A DNA stretch of 64,000 bases, taken from positions 1 to 64,000 of the forward strand of contig CANRDC010000002.1 of assembly GCA_947629245.1 (NCBI GenBank). Reading direction: 5' to 3'. A program made the position numbers and the translations under genes. Under the pieces are notes generated by a model, which worked only from the letters and a program-made list of their open reading frames with translations, was not told the origin of the DNA and searched no databases. Position 1 is the stretch's first letter. Every line of letters begins with the position of its first letter. Positions 24,060 through 32,570 of the stretch are shown here, in pieces. This DNA is from an uncultured Oscillospiraceae bacterium (GTDB lineage Bacteria; Bacillota; Clostridia; Oscillospirales; Oscillospiraceae).

Positions 24060-24907
24060 TGGAGAGCTTTAACTACGCAAAGCCAAGATGGCAAGACGCA
24101 TCTCGCCGGGAACTCACCTATGACGAGAACGGGAATCCTGTGCTTGAGATTACCGACTTCACCCGCGGGGGATCTAAGACAACACTCACTGGAGCTCAGG
24201 CGCTTAACTACGCTTTGCCCGAAGACTCTCCGTTACCGCCCAACACCTCAATCGTCGCCCCGGCCTACATCAGCCCGGATGATTACAGGGAGAGCATGGC
24301 GTATAAAGGCGGCCAGATGATACGGCGCATAGCGGACTCTGAAGAACCCACACTCGTAGGAAGAGTCTTCAATACCGGACCAGTCGCAGGATCACTGGCA
24401 GGAGCAGGCACAGGCTGGCTCCTCGGTAAGATTCTCGAATGGATCAATCCAGGAGACAAGGATATCAAGTGGAGCACCATCGGACTTCTTGGAGGCGGAT
24501 TGGGCGGTGGACTCGCTGGTTATTTCAAGAACAAGCTCTGGGAGGAGCAACAGAAGAAAAAGAAGCAACAGGCATTAGGCCTTCTGAAGCAATCTATGTT
24601 TAAGGACCCGAGAAACTTTATCTTAGAGCGCTTGCAGGGGGCGAATGACATTTCCCCTTACGAGAAAGCGCAACTGGCATCGCAAGTACGCCAGATGAAT
24701 ATCATGGAGGCAGAACGCCTCAAGGAGAAAGTGCGTGCCGCAGCAGGCTTCGGCGTAGGAGCCATCATTGCCCGGTTTATTTTCGGAGCAGGATGGGTAG
24801 GAACCACAGTAGGAGGACTTGCAGGAGCGCTGTTCAGCAAATTGGCACCAACAGGTAACAGACCGCCGACAGGTATATACGCACCCCCAGCATCAAGATA
24901 CTTTTAA
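24059..24907 (+). CDS. Membrane-active virion-type protein, 282 aa
   Basis: Three Gly/Ala-rich hydrophobic segments (about 108-132, 142-160, 228-258) are separated by a charged helix (EEQQKKKKQQALGLL). Gly-zipper-like hydrophobic stretches behind the portal gene are typical of internal or ejection proteins that cross the host membrane during DNA entry. The specific family is not recognised. It is translationally coupled to the upstream gene (TAATG). Confidence 0.68.
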   Translation: MESFNYAKPRWQDASRRELTYDENGNPVLEITDFTRGGSKTTLTGAQALNYALPEDSPLPPNTSIVAPAYISPDDYRESMAYKGGQMIRRIADSEEPTLVGRVFNTGPVAGSLAGAGTGWLLGKILEWINPGDKDIKWSTIGLLGGGLGGGLAGYFKNKLWEEQQKKKKQQALGLLKQSMFKDPRNFILERLQGANDISPYEKAQLASQVRQMNIMEAERLKEKVRAAAGFGVGAIIARFIFGAGWVGTTVGGLAGALFSKLAPTGNRPPTGIYAPPASRYF

Positions 24908-24913
24908 CGACTC

Positions 24914-25552
24914 ATGAACAATCAACAAGGATACAACAGCGGCGTACTGATCGCCTGCGCACAGAACAAATTAGCACCGTCGGAGTGCATCCGGATTATG
25001 GAAAAGCACGCGACGTTGCAGGAAGACCCTGTGGTCATTGACGAGCTCCTGAAGATGGGAGCTGCGATTATGCGGGAAGGAGGGTATGAAGAGGACGCTC
25101 AGATGTACGAGCTGATGCGCGGAACCCCCATGCAGAGCAAATTCGCCCGTGCTGTTTATGTTGATTCCGTATTGGAAACCCTTGGAGCCGCTGCCTATGA
25201 CGAGGCAAAGCAGTACCAGGTGAAGCAGGCTAACCCCATTATTGGCGGAGCTGCCAAACTTGTAGGCATGACCCCGGAAGCTTTACAGATGGCAGCTATT
25301 GTCTCGCTTGCAGCAGGTATGGGACTCGGCGGCGGTTACTGGGCGCTAAATCGTGACTCGAATACGGTTGATGATGAGACAGCTGTGAAGGAGGAGCAGG
25401 CTAAGTATTACAAGTCTCTGGCTAAAGATCTTCGTCGCCGTATGCGTGATAAGGGAGTCAAGCAAACCAAGACTCCTGAGGTTGTGAATAAACCTACTTC
25501 GGATATCCTTCCGTCGGCCGATACGATGGATACTGAGAGCGTTTATGCCTGA
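24914..25552 (+). CDS. Probable virion protein with one hydrophobic segment, 212 aa
   Basis: The N-terminal half is helical and soluble. Residues about 121-145 (AAIVSLAAGMGLGGGYWAL) are hydrophobic and Gly-rich like those of the neighbouring proteins. The tail is charged. It overlaps the next gene by 8 bp. Context suggests a portal-proximal or ejection protein. Confidence 0.66.
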   Translation: MNNQQGYNSGVLIACAQNKLAPSECIRIMEKHATLQEDPVVIDELLKMGAAIMREGGYEEDAQMYELMRGTPMQSKFARAVYVDSVLETLGAAAYDEAKQYQVKQANPIIGGAAKLVGMTPEALQMAAIVSLAAGMGLGGGYWALNRDSNTVDDETAVKEEQAKYYKSLAKDLRRRMRDKGVKQTKTPEVVNKPTSDILPSADTMDTESVYA

Positions 25553-26027
25553 TGAACCACTAGAGCTGCCTGAAGAAGAGACAGAGGAGATGCCGGTCTC
25601 TATCGGCGGAGGTGTGGCTAAGATCCCCGAGCTCAAGCCAGAGGATACTCAGGACGAGATGGAGGAGCTAGCTAAGCGCGAAAAGATCGACAACAACTTA
25701 TACGAGAATACAAAGGACGGCAGCCTGATTATCACCGGGAATGACGGAAGGGCGAAATGGAGTACAATGCCGCAGCGTGTGGGAATGCTCCAGAATGACA
25801 ACATGTATCGTACCGGTCCTCCTCAGGTGAAGATCTTCACTCTCCCGGATGACTTGGACGCTTACAACGCCTTTCTTAAGAAAGCAGGCAACACCGGAAT
25901 CAACCTTGATGGAGACCCGGAACTAGTCTTAGAGACTAACCACGAAGAATTTTGGCGGGGTAAGTTTTACGTACGCATCACTTACCGGAACCTATTTTAC
26001 AGACAACTTCAAAACATGGATCGATAA
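25545..26027 (+). CDS. Unrecognised protein, 160 aa
   Basis: The N-terminal 50 residues are acidic and likely disordered (EPLELPEEETEEMP). The rest is a small mixed domain. No family is recognised. The start overlaps the upstream gene by 8 bp and the stop overlaps the next ATG (TAATG), so it is part of the portal operon. Confidence 0.68.
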   Translation: MPDEPLELPEEETEEMPVSIGGGVAKIPELKPEDTQDEMEELAKREKIDNNLYENTKDGSLIITGNDGRAKWSTMPQRVGMLQNDNMYRTGPPQVKIFTLPDDLDAYNAFLKKAGNTGINLDGDPELVLETNHEEFWRGKFYVRITYRNLFYRQLQNMDR

Positions 26028-27418
26028 TGGCCCAGACAGATACAACATCAGACAGTGCAAAGATCATCAAGAACTACCTCATAGGCGGAGCTGCCTTAGG
26101 AGGAGGTGCTGCTCTTTTGACATCACTCATCAACTATATGAAGCATCTGAAGTCGAATGCTGAAGATTCTAGTGCAGATGATGATACTCTTTATGTCTAC
26201 AAGGATGCAGGAGTGCAGGAGAAGTCCGCTACGTGGGCTGCAACAGGTGTAGGTATAGCAGGTGGAACAGCAGCCGCTCTCGGTACCTATGCCCTCATCA
26301 ATAAGCTTTATACCATGTTCCGTGCTAAGGAAGCACAGGAAGAGCTTGATAAGGCTCAGCACGTGTTCCTCAATGCCCAGGGGTACAGGGACATCAATGA
26401 CAGGAAAAAGAAGAAAGCTGATGAGGCGCAGGATGTAGAAGATGGCGAACAGGAGAAGTCAGCTTCTGACGAGGGACGTCCGGCTTCTCTTCTTGAGAAC
26501 GTCACAGCTGCTCCTATAGCTTTGCCGTTGCTTCTTACTCTTGCTACAGGAATCGTGACTAACGAAGTGTTGAAGAGCAAGTACCCGACGCCGAAGCCGA
26601 AAGTGAAGCCTCCCAAGAGAATCGAAGTCGTGGATAAGCCAGCTGACGACCAGGACGAGTTTAAGTCTGCATCTGCCCAGGAATACATGGATGACGACGC
26701 AGGCGAGTTCCTCATCAGAATGGCGTTGGCTCAGCCCTGCCGCAACTCCGACCTCAACAACATCGTGAAAAACGCCGCCATGGGCGGACACATCGGTTTC
26801 AAGGACACCGTCATGACGGTAGGCTTTGGCCCGGCGCTCTCCATGGTAAAGGGTGCTTCTGTACAGATGCCGGATCCTTTGGCTGAGCATCTGGCGGTAT
26901 GCTGGCTCAACAAGTGCGCCCGTTTGAAGCACAACGTGCGTCTTGTAGCAGCCGGTGAGTTTGCAGAGCAGTATCCTGAGCTCTACAAGCAGGCCTGCAA
27001 CCTGCCTGAGCCCGTCAAGAAAGACCTCTACAAGATTGCAGGCATCCTTGGTGTGGCTATCCGCGCGGAGAGATCCCAGGAACTGGGAATCACAGCGGAC
27101 GAGAACAGCATCACCACGAAGCAGGCATCTGCCGGGCAAGAGGAGGACATCCTCGCGGAGCTACTCTCGGAAATCAATAAAAAAAAAGATGATGTAGCTG
27201 ATCCTACGGAGTCCGACCAAGCGGAGCCAGCTACAGAAGGCGATGAATATGAATCGACTGGGACTTCCGGAGAGGAAGCGGGTATAAGTGACCCTGATTC
27301 CCCATCCAGGCCAAGCCCAGAGAAAAAGCTCGACTTCGTGCGAGCAGGTAAAACCATGCGTCGATTCTCGAAAGGCGACGAGAACGACATCATAGATGAT
27401 ATATTATCAGCCAAGTAA
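26027..27418 (+). CDS. Large membrane-active virion-type protein, 463 aa
   Basis: Three hydrophobic stretches (about 15-38, 69-93 and 160-178; for example GGAALGGGAALLTSLI and GVGIAGGTAAALGTYAL) share the Gly/Ala-rich style of the two upstream proteins. Between them lie acidic segments containing repeated EKSA-type tetrapeptides (QEKSATW, QEKSASD, EFKSASA), which could be processing or interaction sites. The C-terminal 100 residues are acidic and Ser/Pro-rich. A role in genome ejection is inferred. Confidence 0.66.
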   Translation: MAQTDTTSDSAKIIKNYLIGGAALGGGAALLTSLINYMKHLKSNAEDSSADDDTLYVYKDAGVQEKSATWAATGVGIAGGTAAALGTYALINKLYTMFRAKEAQEELDKAQHVFLNAQGYRDINDRKKKKADEAQDVEDGEQEKSASDEGRPASLLENVTAAPIALPLLLTLATGIVTNEVLKSKYPTPKPKVKPPKRIEVVDKPADDQDEFKSASAQEYMDDDAGEFLIRMALAQPCRNSDLNNIVKNAAMGGHIGFKDTVMTVGFGPALSMVKGASVQMPDPLAEHLAVCWLNKCARLKHNVRLVAAGEFAEQYPELYKQACNLPEPVKKDLYKIAGILGVAIRAERSQELGITADENSITTKQASAGQEEDILAELLSEINKKKDDVADPTESDQAEPATEGDEYESTGTSGEEAGISDPDSPSRPSPEKKLDFVRAGKTMRRFSKGDENDIIDDILSAK

Positions 27419-27422
27419 CAGC

Positions 27423-27800
27423 ATGATTTGGAAAATCTATAATGGGACTCACCATGCAGCCGAAAATGGCGATGGTGAGTTTCACTTTCACTACACAACG
27501 TGGAGAGTATTACTCCGCGACGATGCAGGGGAGTTCTTCCCGTATGGACAACTGGATGCCGTCATCAGTGAGAATGTCAAAGCTATTCACCCGCAGCAGG
27601 TGATCATGCTGGTAAGCAAGAAGATCCACGACAACTTCGATCTTTTGGCCAGTCCCGACTCTGACTTCTTCGAGAAGCTTTTCGACCCGGAGCCTGAGAC
27701 TAAGACTTACTACGCCGAGACGAAGCTTTCTTCTTCCGAGCACGTCGCTTCGGTTGCACGGTCAATTCCCGATCCAGAAGAAAAGCGTACCAAGCAATAA
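27423..27800 (+). CDS. Unrecognised protein, 125 aa, convergent with ruvC
   Basis: ATG 27423 is used, 4 bp after the upstream stop. It is a soluble protein with an aromatic N-terminal half (HFHYTTWRVLLR) and an acidic tail. Its last 101 bases overlap the 3' end of the RuvC-like gene on the other strand. No family is recognised. Confidence 0.68.
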   Translation: MIWKIYNGTHHAAENGDGEFHFHYTTWRVLLRDDAGEFFPYGQLDAVISENVKAIHPQQVIMLVSKKIHDNFDLLASPDSDFFEKLFDPEPETKTYYAETKLSSSEHVASVARSIPDPEEKRTKQ

Positions 27801-28302
27801 GCGCTGCATCCACGCAGCCGTCGTGGGGGACGCGTCCGCGTTTTTGAATAAACGAGACCCCTGGGTAGATGTCTTTTGAGGCATTCAGAGAAATTGCCTT
27901 GGGGTCTCGTTTCTTTTGCGCTGCATCGAGATACACCATGTGCTCGGGTCTCCACACATTCTTCTGCCAGACGGTAGGAGCCACTTCAACGATAGGTGCG
28001 TTGATGAGCTTGAGAAGTGCGTAGGCTATCCCGGTATTGAACCCGAAGCCGAATGTAGACTTGGCGGAAGACAAACCGAGGCTGTGGACGTGCTCCAGCA
28101 CACTGAGCACGATATGGGTCTCGTATTTTTGCAGGAAGCTCCACATGGCGTGGACATTGAGCCCATCCTTTGCACTTGCGGGGAATGGGAAGAGGATGAG
28201 GTCATCGTCTTCAATGTAGCTGGGATCGTACTTTGTGGAAAGAAGTGCAAAAGCCCCATGACTTCCTGGGTCCACACCAAGGTAGTAGAATTTCTCTGCC
28301 AT
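27700..28302 (-). CDS. ruvC: RuvC-like Holliday-junction resolvase
   Basis: 200 aa on the minus strand, the only clear minus gene. The N-terminus YLGVDPGSHGAFALL carries the first catalytic Asp. VLEHVHSLGLSSAKSTFGFG supplies the Glu of the second motif and the conserved SS..S/T region. GCVDAALIAWYA near 158-169 gives the C-terminal acidic motif. RuvC-type enzymes cut Holliday junctions, and phages use them to resolve branched replication products before packaging. The C-terminal tail is very basic (PKRRARKKKASSRR). It has its own divergent promoter. Confidence 0.88.
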   Translation of the reverse strand: MAEKFYYLGVDPGSHGAFALLSTKYDPSYIEDDDLILFPFPASAKDGLNVHAMWSFLQKYETHIVLSVLEHVHSLGLSSAKSTFGFGFNTGIAYALLKLINAPIVEVAPTVWQKNVWRPEHMVYLDAAQKKRDPKAISLNASKDIYPGVSFIQKRGRVPHDGCVDAALIAWYAFLLDRELTVQPKRRARKKKASSRRSKS

Positions 28303-28308
28303 GTCGGA

Positions 28309-28355
28309 AAATTAACACGAATTTTCTTGCGGCGCAAGCAAAAAGATGCTACATT
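28309..28355. promoter_or_regulatory. Divergent promoter pair with abutting -35 boxes
   Basis: On +: TTGCGG (28327-28332), 17 bp, TACATT (28350-28355), 8 nt to ATG 28364. On -: TTGCGC (28337-28332), 17 bp, TAATTT (28314-28309), 6 nt to the ruvC ATG at 28302. The two -35 boxes form the palindrome ttgcggcgcaa, sharing base 28332, so polymerase can bind in only one direction at a time. Confidence 0.7.
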
Positions 28356-28363
28356 GCGTCCGT

Positions 28364-28921
28364 ATGAATATACCTGCACCTATCCTGTTCACGCCCCCGC
28401 TTCTTTACAGCAAGATATGGGACAAAGCGCTCGTCGGGATTGCCCACAGCATGTCCGACAGGTTGGGGACACTGCCTGTTTACGACTGGACAGAGATTTG
28501 CCAGCTGGAGGCCAAATACAACACGAGCTTCAAGAAGGAGCAGAAGAAATGGGACGCGTCATGGGAGGACATGCCTCTGATTCTCATGGTGCGCAAGGAT
28601 ACACCGTCACTTCCAAGGATCCCCGACATGGAAGACGCCATTGAAGGCACAGGCTACTACCGTGTTCCCGGTGAGGCTGAATGTGTTATATACGACGTAG
28701 CCAAAGCTGTAAAAATATACGCCGAGGGAGATTATATTCTCAAGAATGGAAAGCAACCTGAATCTATCCTGACCCTGCTGGACGATAAAGAGTATATGAC
28801 ACAGATACTCAAGAAGGTGGAGGATAATTTCGTCTGGCTCGACCTCGGCGAAAATACACCTGCCTGGATTTATAAATGCCCGCCGCGGTATATTATTAAC
28901 GCCGGTGAGCGTCACGATTAG
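28364..28921 (+). CDS. Unrecognised protein, 185 aa
   Basis: ATG 28364 is set by the promoter. It is a soluble protein with an N-terminal Pro-rich segment (NIPAPILFTPPLLYSKI) and a mixed alpha/beta body. No family is recognised. It is divergently transcribed from ruvC. Confidence 0.7.
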   Translation: MNIPAPILFTPPLLYSKIWDKALVGIAHSMSDRLGTLPVYDWTEICQLEAKYNTSFKKEQKKWDASWEDMPLILMVRKDTPSLPRIPDMEDAIEGTGYYRVPGEAECVIYDVAKAVKIYAEGDYILKNGKQPESILTLLDDKEYMTQILKKVEDNFVWLDLGENTPAWIYKCPPRYIINAGERHD

Positions 28922-28934
28922 AAACAGGTAAATC

Positions 28935-28963
28935 TTGCACGCCCGGAAAGTGGATGGTAAAAT
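28935..28963 (+). promoter_or_regulatory. Leaderless-type promoter for 28970
   Basis: TTGCAC (28935-28940), 17 bp, TAAAAT (28958-28963), 6 nt, ATG 28970. Confidence 0.7.
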
Positions 28964-28969
28964 AGTCGC

Positions 28970-29761
28970 ATGGCAAGCGACACAGAATTGACACTATACA
29001 AGGCGGTATTGGAAACTCTCTGTCAGCCAGAAGCTTTAACAGCTCTTGGCACTGCTGTATTCGGATTAGGAGCCTATTTTAACAAGCGTGTGAAAAAGCT
29101 AATTAAAGGAGTCATAACCGCTCTGTACAAATTTGCTGTGGGCGGGGAGGAAAAAGAGCAAGAAGGATCTGACGGTGAGCCTCATGTTCTGACAGCTCAG
29201 TTCTCGCAGGACACCACCAGGATTCAGGACTACCTGGAAGAACTGCAAGACAGGCTGGACTGCGCACGCGTATCCATCCTGCAATTCCACAATGGGGCGC
29301 GCTTCTCCCTCTCCAATCCGGTATTTAAATGCAGTACGTCGTTTGAAGCCATCTCTGAAGGATTTGCCCCATCGTCTCCTATGATGAGAGACATGTTGGT
29401 ATCCATCTACACCACCTTCATCAGCCCGCTCATGCTCTCAACCGCCCCACCATTGCCCGGTGTGAAAGAAGAGCCGCTTTGCAAGAACCCGAATGGCGGG
29501 TGCCCGATTGTAGATGTGCCGCTGCGTATCATTTCCTATCGCCGGGACGACTTGCGTCCAGGCCCATTGAGAATCGTCATGCATGACCTCGGCATGGAGA
29601 AGATGTATGCCATTCTGTTATCCGTTCCTGATAAAGGACCTGTGGGGGTACTGACTATTCAGTACCATGACGAAACGGATGCTGATAAAATGATGACTGA
29701 GAATGCTTGCGAGCTTTGTAAGACCAAGCAGTACATTCAGTCCATCCTGTACAGACCATAA
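28970..29761 (+). CDS. Membrane-anchored GAF-like domain protein, 263 aa
   Basis: A short hydrophobic segment (TALGTAVFGLGAYF, about 24-37) followed by Lys-rich residues suggests a membrane anchor. After an acidic linker, residues about 85-250 look like a GAF-type sensor fold: RVSILQFHNGARFS, then a conserved Glu-containing YE/FEAISEG stretch, a CPI segment and a C-terminal GVLTIQYHD strand. The cytosolic domain may sense a small ligand, or be a structural adaptation of the fold. The start is set by a promoter 6 nt upstream. The GAF call is by pattern, not by alignment. Confidence 0.6.
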   Translation: MASDTELTLYKAVLETLCQPEALTALGTAVFGLGAYFNKRVKKLIKGVITALYKFAVGGEEKEQEGSDGEPHVLTAQFSQDTTRIQDYLEELQDRLDCARVSILQFHNGARFSLSNPVFKCSTSFEAISEGFAPSSPMMRDMLVSIYTTFISPLMLSTAPPLPGVKEEPLCKNPNGGCPIVDVPLRIISYRRDDLRPGPLRIVMHDLGMEKMYAILLSVPDKGPVGVLTIQYHDETDADKMMTENACELCKTKQYIQSILYRP

Positions 29762-29773
29762 GGGCATATTGCT

Positions 29774-30706
29774 ATGGCGGGATATAACATGATCAGTTCT
29801 ATTGACTACGAGGCCATCACGCCGTGGGATGGGTGTAAAGCGATTATTTATTCACGGCCAAGAATAGTCAAACCAACACTATCTGATACAGAAGTGCTTG
29901 AGCTGGTGATCGAAGTGCCCAAGGACAAGCAACAGGTGGACCTCGGGCAAGTATTGGCAGCGGGGGGGCGTAAGGATCCATCTATTGATGGAGGTAAGAT
30001 CTACTATGGTGACGGCACTGAAGCCTTTGAGTTTGGAGGCATGGAGCCTGTTGATTCTAAAGCATTTACTCACAAGTACGACACGGCCGGTGAGTACACC
30101 ATATCTATTACCGGCAAGATAGGCTGGTTCCTGAATGCCTCTAGTATAGCTCCAGCGGCCACGGAAGTAAGGAAGTTTCTCAAGGAAATCCGCGTACCGG
30201 AAGGCAAGACATCTCCGATCTATGCTATGGGGGACATGTATGCCTTCAACCACGCTGAGAAGCTCACGACGGTATCAGGTAATGTGTTCGAGCACTTGGG
30301 CTCCATGGTTAAGCTGACGAGATGCTTCATCTATTGCAAGAGTCTCGTATCGATACCGGACGCCCTGTTTGCGCCGCTTACCAAGGTCAAGGACTTCACA
30401 TCCTGTTTCTACAACTGCACAAGCCTCTCTGCTATCCCGGAGAACCTCTTTTCCACCTGCACTTTAGTGACAAGCTTTAACAGCTGCTTTGCCTATTGCA
30501 AGAATCTGCAATCCATACCGGAAGCGATATTTTCAGCTTGTCCTAAAGCAGTAAACTTTTACGATTGCTTCCGCACGTGTCTAAGCGTAACAGGAAATGT
30601 TCCCAGACTCTGGGAGACGCATTCCAAGGCCACCAACCACAGTAGCTGCTTTGAAGGCTGCACAAAAGCTTCGAATTATGCGGACATACCTGAAAACTGG
30701 AAGTGA
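29774..30706 (+). CDS. PKD plus leucine-rich-repeat adhesin, 310 aa
   Basis: After about 40 residues comes a PKD-like domain (KIYYGDGTEAFEF then HKYDTAGEYTISITGKIGW). It is followed by BspA/DUF285-type leucine-rich repeats of about 25 residues with the pattern IPxxLFxxCTxVxxFxxCFxxC, and a conserved ending LWETHSKATNHSSCFEGC. The module recurs in five other genes of the window, which look like tail-fibre or tail-tip receptor-binding proteins. A G7 tract (29962-29968) lies in the AAGGRKD codons near the start. A one-base slip there would truncate the protein. Confidence 0.78.
   Translation: MAGYNMISSIDYEAITPWDGCKAIIYSRPRIVKPTLSDTEVLELVIEVPKDKQQVDLGQVLAAGGRKDPSIDGGKIYYGDGTEAFEFGGMEPVDSKAFTHKYDTAGEYTISITGKIGWFLNASSIAPAATEVRKFLKEIRVPEGKTSPIYAMGDMYAFNHAEKLTTVSGNVFEHLGSMVKLTRCFIYCKSLVSIPDALFAPLTKVKDFTSCFYNCTSLSAIPENLFSTCTLVTSFNSCFAYCKNLQSIPEAIFSACPKAVNFYDCFRTCLSVTGNVPRLWETHSKATNHSSCFEGCTKASNYADIPENWK
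29962..29968 (+). repeat. Poly-G tract (7 G) in LRR adhesin gene
   Basis: Seven consecutive G lie in codons for Ala-Gly-Gly-Arg of the 29774 gene. The present length keeps the frame open. Gain or loss of one G would close it. Confidence 0.6.
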
Positions 30707-30728
30707 CAAGCCACCATTAACACAGGGC

Positions 30729-30757
30729 TTGCAATCCTTTTCTGATGCTGTTAAACT
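30729..30757 (+). promoter_or_regulatory. Promoter for the abundant-looking structural gene
   Basis: TTGCAA (30729-30734), 17 bp, TAAACT (30752-30757), then a roughly 24-nt A/T-rich leader to ATG 30782. This gene, unlike many others here, has a leader. Confidence 0.6.
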
Positions 30758-30781
30758 AATCTAAAAGTAAACATTTTCACT

Positions 30782-32419
30782 ATGGCTAACACTACTAACT
30801 ACACCATGACAAGAAATCTTATAGACAACATGGATAATGTTGGCGCACTTTGTGCCATCATTCGCTCACTGCCCATTGGAGAAGGTGGCGGCTCGACACT
30901 GAAACCCATTACACCTGAAGATTATCCGGTTGATGGCGGCGCCGTTGCCGAAGAGGGAACCACCGTCACGAGCAAGATCTACGAGAGTAAGGAGGAAGGA
31001 GTTGATTACTTGATCAAGACCTCCGTCTCTGCTGCCGGAGCATCTCTTGAACCCAAAGGCGTAACACCCCAGCCCGGTAACGAGAGCGGAGCCGTACGCT
31101 ACGTCATCGACAGCTTCTGGGAGAGACCTTCCGAGGAAGTGACGAAATACGAAGTGCAGCCTGATGGAACTAAGGCTTGGATGAAGTCCAACGTCGACAC
31201 CCAGGGCGACAAGAAAGGCATGCGCATCCACCGCGAGATGCTCAAGCCCGGCAAGAAAGACATCAACGTCCTTGTGAAGTGGGAGAAAGCTACGGACGAA
31301 GTAGTTTCCACCGTTCGCATCCAGGCTGACTACTCCAACGTCAAACTCGCGGACTACGAGGTAACGGTCAGCGCTCTTGAGACGAGAGACGAAGGCAAGC
31401 TCGTCCTGAAGCTCGACAAAGCTCTTCCTGAATTCATGGAGTACACCATCGCCGGTACGGAGCCGGGAGGAAAAGCCCTCTCCGTGAAAGCCACGGCGGA
31501 CGGTCTTAAGAAAGACATCGTCGTAGCCGACAGCCCGGCAGACGGCGCCTACAAAGTGGCTTCCTTGACGGCTGAGCACCTGAGCGTCACCGGCCTTCCG
31601 CTGGTGTCCGCCGCAGCCCCTGAGACCACTTCCCTGGTGAAGGGCGCTAAGATGACCACGACTGCTACCCCCTCTGCTAAGGCGGGCATTGACTACGAAG
31701 TCACCGTCGACGTGACGAACGATAACGGCGAGCCCAAACTCGCTGCCACCGTCTCCGGTGCAGGTTCCGGTGATTCTAAAACTATGGGCTACTGGGTGGG
31801 CGTAGGATTTGAGGCCCCGGATGGCGCTACCAAGCTTGAGTTCAAGCGCAGCGATGCCGCCGACTTCAAGACCCAGGAAGCGCTCGACAAGTTCAGCGGC
31901 AAGCAAGGCTTCACCTCTTGGGGCAACGCCGTGACGAGCCCCTCCATCGGCTACACCATCAAGTGGGAGAAAGAAGATGGCACCGTCGTAGAGACGAACG
32001 AGTACAGCATCTCGCTCTCCGACCTCGGGTGCACCCCGCTTTCCGTGACCGCTACGGTCACCAAGACCGATGACAATAAAGTGAAAGTGACGCTGGACAA
32101 AGCCGCGCCCGTCAAAACCACTGTAACGGTTACGGACGAGACGGCTAGCCAGACCAAGACCTTCACAAGCGATGGCAAGGTCAAAGAGTTCACACTGGAC
32201 ACCGCGCTGGCGGATGAGTCCGAGCATACCATCAAAGTGGAAGGTACTCACATCACCGTCACCTCTTCTGACCTCAAGGTGAGTAAAGCCGCACCCGTTG
32301 CATTAGCAGCCGCTACCAAGATAGCAGCTACGCCGACAGCGACCGCTGCTAATACCACAGCTAAGAAGGCCACAGCTAAGAAAGCTTCTACTAAGAAGAC
32401 AACAACTCCCGAAGCATAA
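30782..32419 (+). CDS. Probable major structural protein with repeated beta-sandwich domains, 545 aa
   Basis: It has its own promoter and a strong terminator (32479-32514), with codons restricted to a few C- and G-ending ones, as in highly expressed genes. At least two Ig/fibronectin-like domains repeat: KLVLKLDKALPEFMEYTI (about 206-223) and KVKVTLDKAAPVKTTVTV (about 434-451), each followed by a strand ending in LSVTG/ITVTS. The C-terminus is an Ala/Lys/Thr tail (KKATAKKASTKKTTT). No capsid fold is recognised. It could be a head-decoration, tail-tube or other high-copy surface protein. Confidence 0.7.
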   Translation: MANTTNYTMTRNLIDNMDNVGALCAIIRSLPIGEGGGSTLKPITPEDYPVDGGAVAEEGTTVTSKIYESKEEGVDYLIKTSVSAAGASLEPKGVTPQPGNESGAVRYVIDSFWERPSEEVTKYEVQPDGTKAWMKSNVDTQGDKKGMRIHREMLKPGKKDINVLVKWEKATDEVVSTVRIQADYSNVKLADYEVTVSALETRDEGKLVLKLDKALPEFMEYTIAGTEPGGKALSVKATADGLKKDIVVADSPADGAYKVASLTAEHLSVTGLPLVSAAAPETTSLVKGAKMTTTATPSAKAGIDYEVTVDVTNDNGEPKLAATVSGAGSGDSKTMGYWVGVGFEAPDGATKLEFKRSDAADFKTQEALDKFSGKQGFTSWGNAVTSPSIGYTIKWEKEDGTVVETNEYSISLSDLGCTPLSVTATVTKTDDNKVKVTLDKAAPVKTTVTVTDETASQTKTFTSDGKVKEFTLDTALADESEHTIKVEGTHITVTSSDLKVSKAAPVALAAATKIAATPTATAANTTAKKATAKKASTKKTTTPEA

Positions 32420-32478
32420 CAACGCGAACAAACAGTAAGCCAGCATGAGGAAGACATGTTGGTTAATTTTCATGGTCA

Positions 32479-32514
32479 GGTGCGGATGTCTGCTAGCATC
32501 CGCACCATTTTTTT
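32479..32514 (+). terminator. Rho-independent terminator
   Basis: ggtgcggatg (32479-32488) pairs perfectly with catccgcacc (32497-32506) around an 8-nt loop, followed by seven T. Confidence 0.92.
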
Positions 32515-32570
32515 ACATATACTCCCATATTAAACTAGCAAATACCAATCGCCTGTGCTAGTATAAAGCT

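Noticed and set aside
28037-28644. Open frames on + across the ruvC region (for example from 27916)
   Set aside because: They overlap the convincing RuvC gene on the other strand and the true gene at 28364, and show no family features.
30866-32251. 461-codon open frame on the minus strand
   Set aside because: It lies entirely under the abundant-looking + strand structural gene, whose strong codon bias creates long antisense open frames. It has no promoter or start context of its own.
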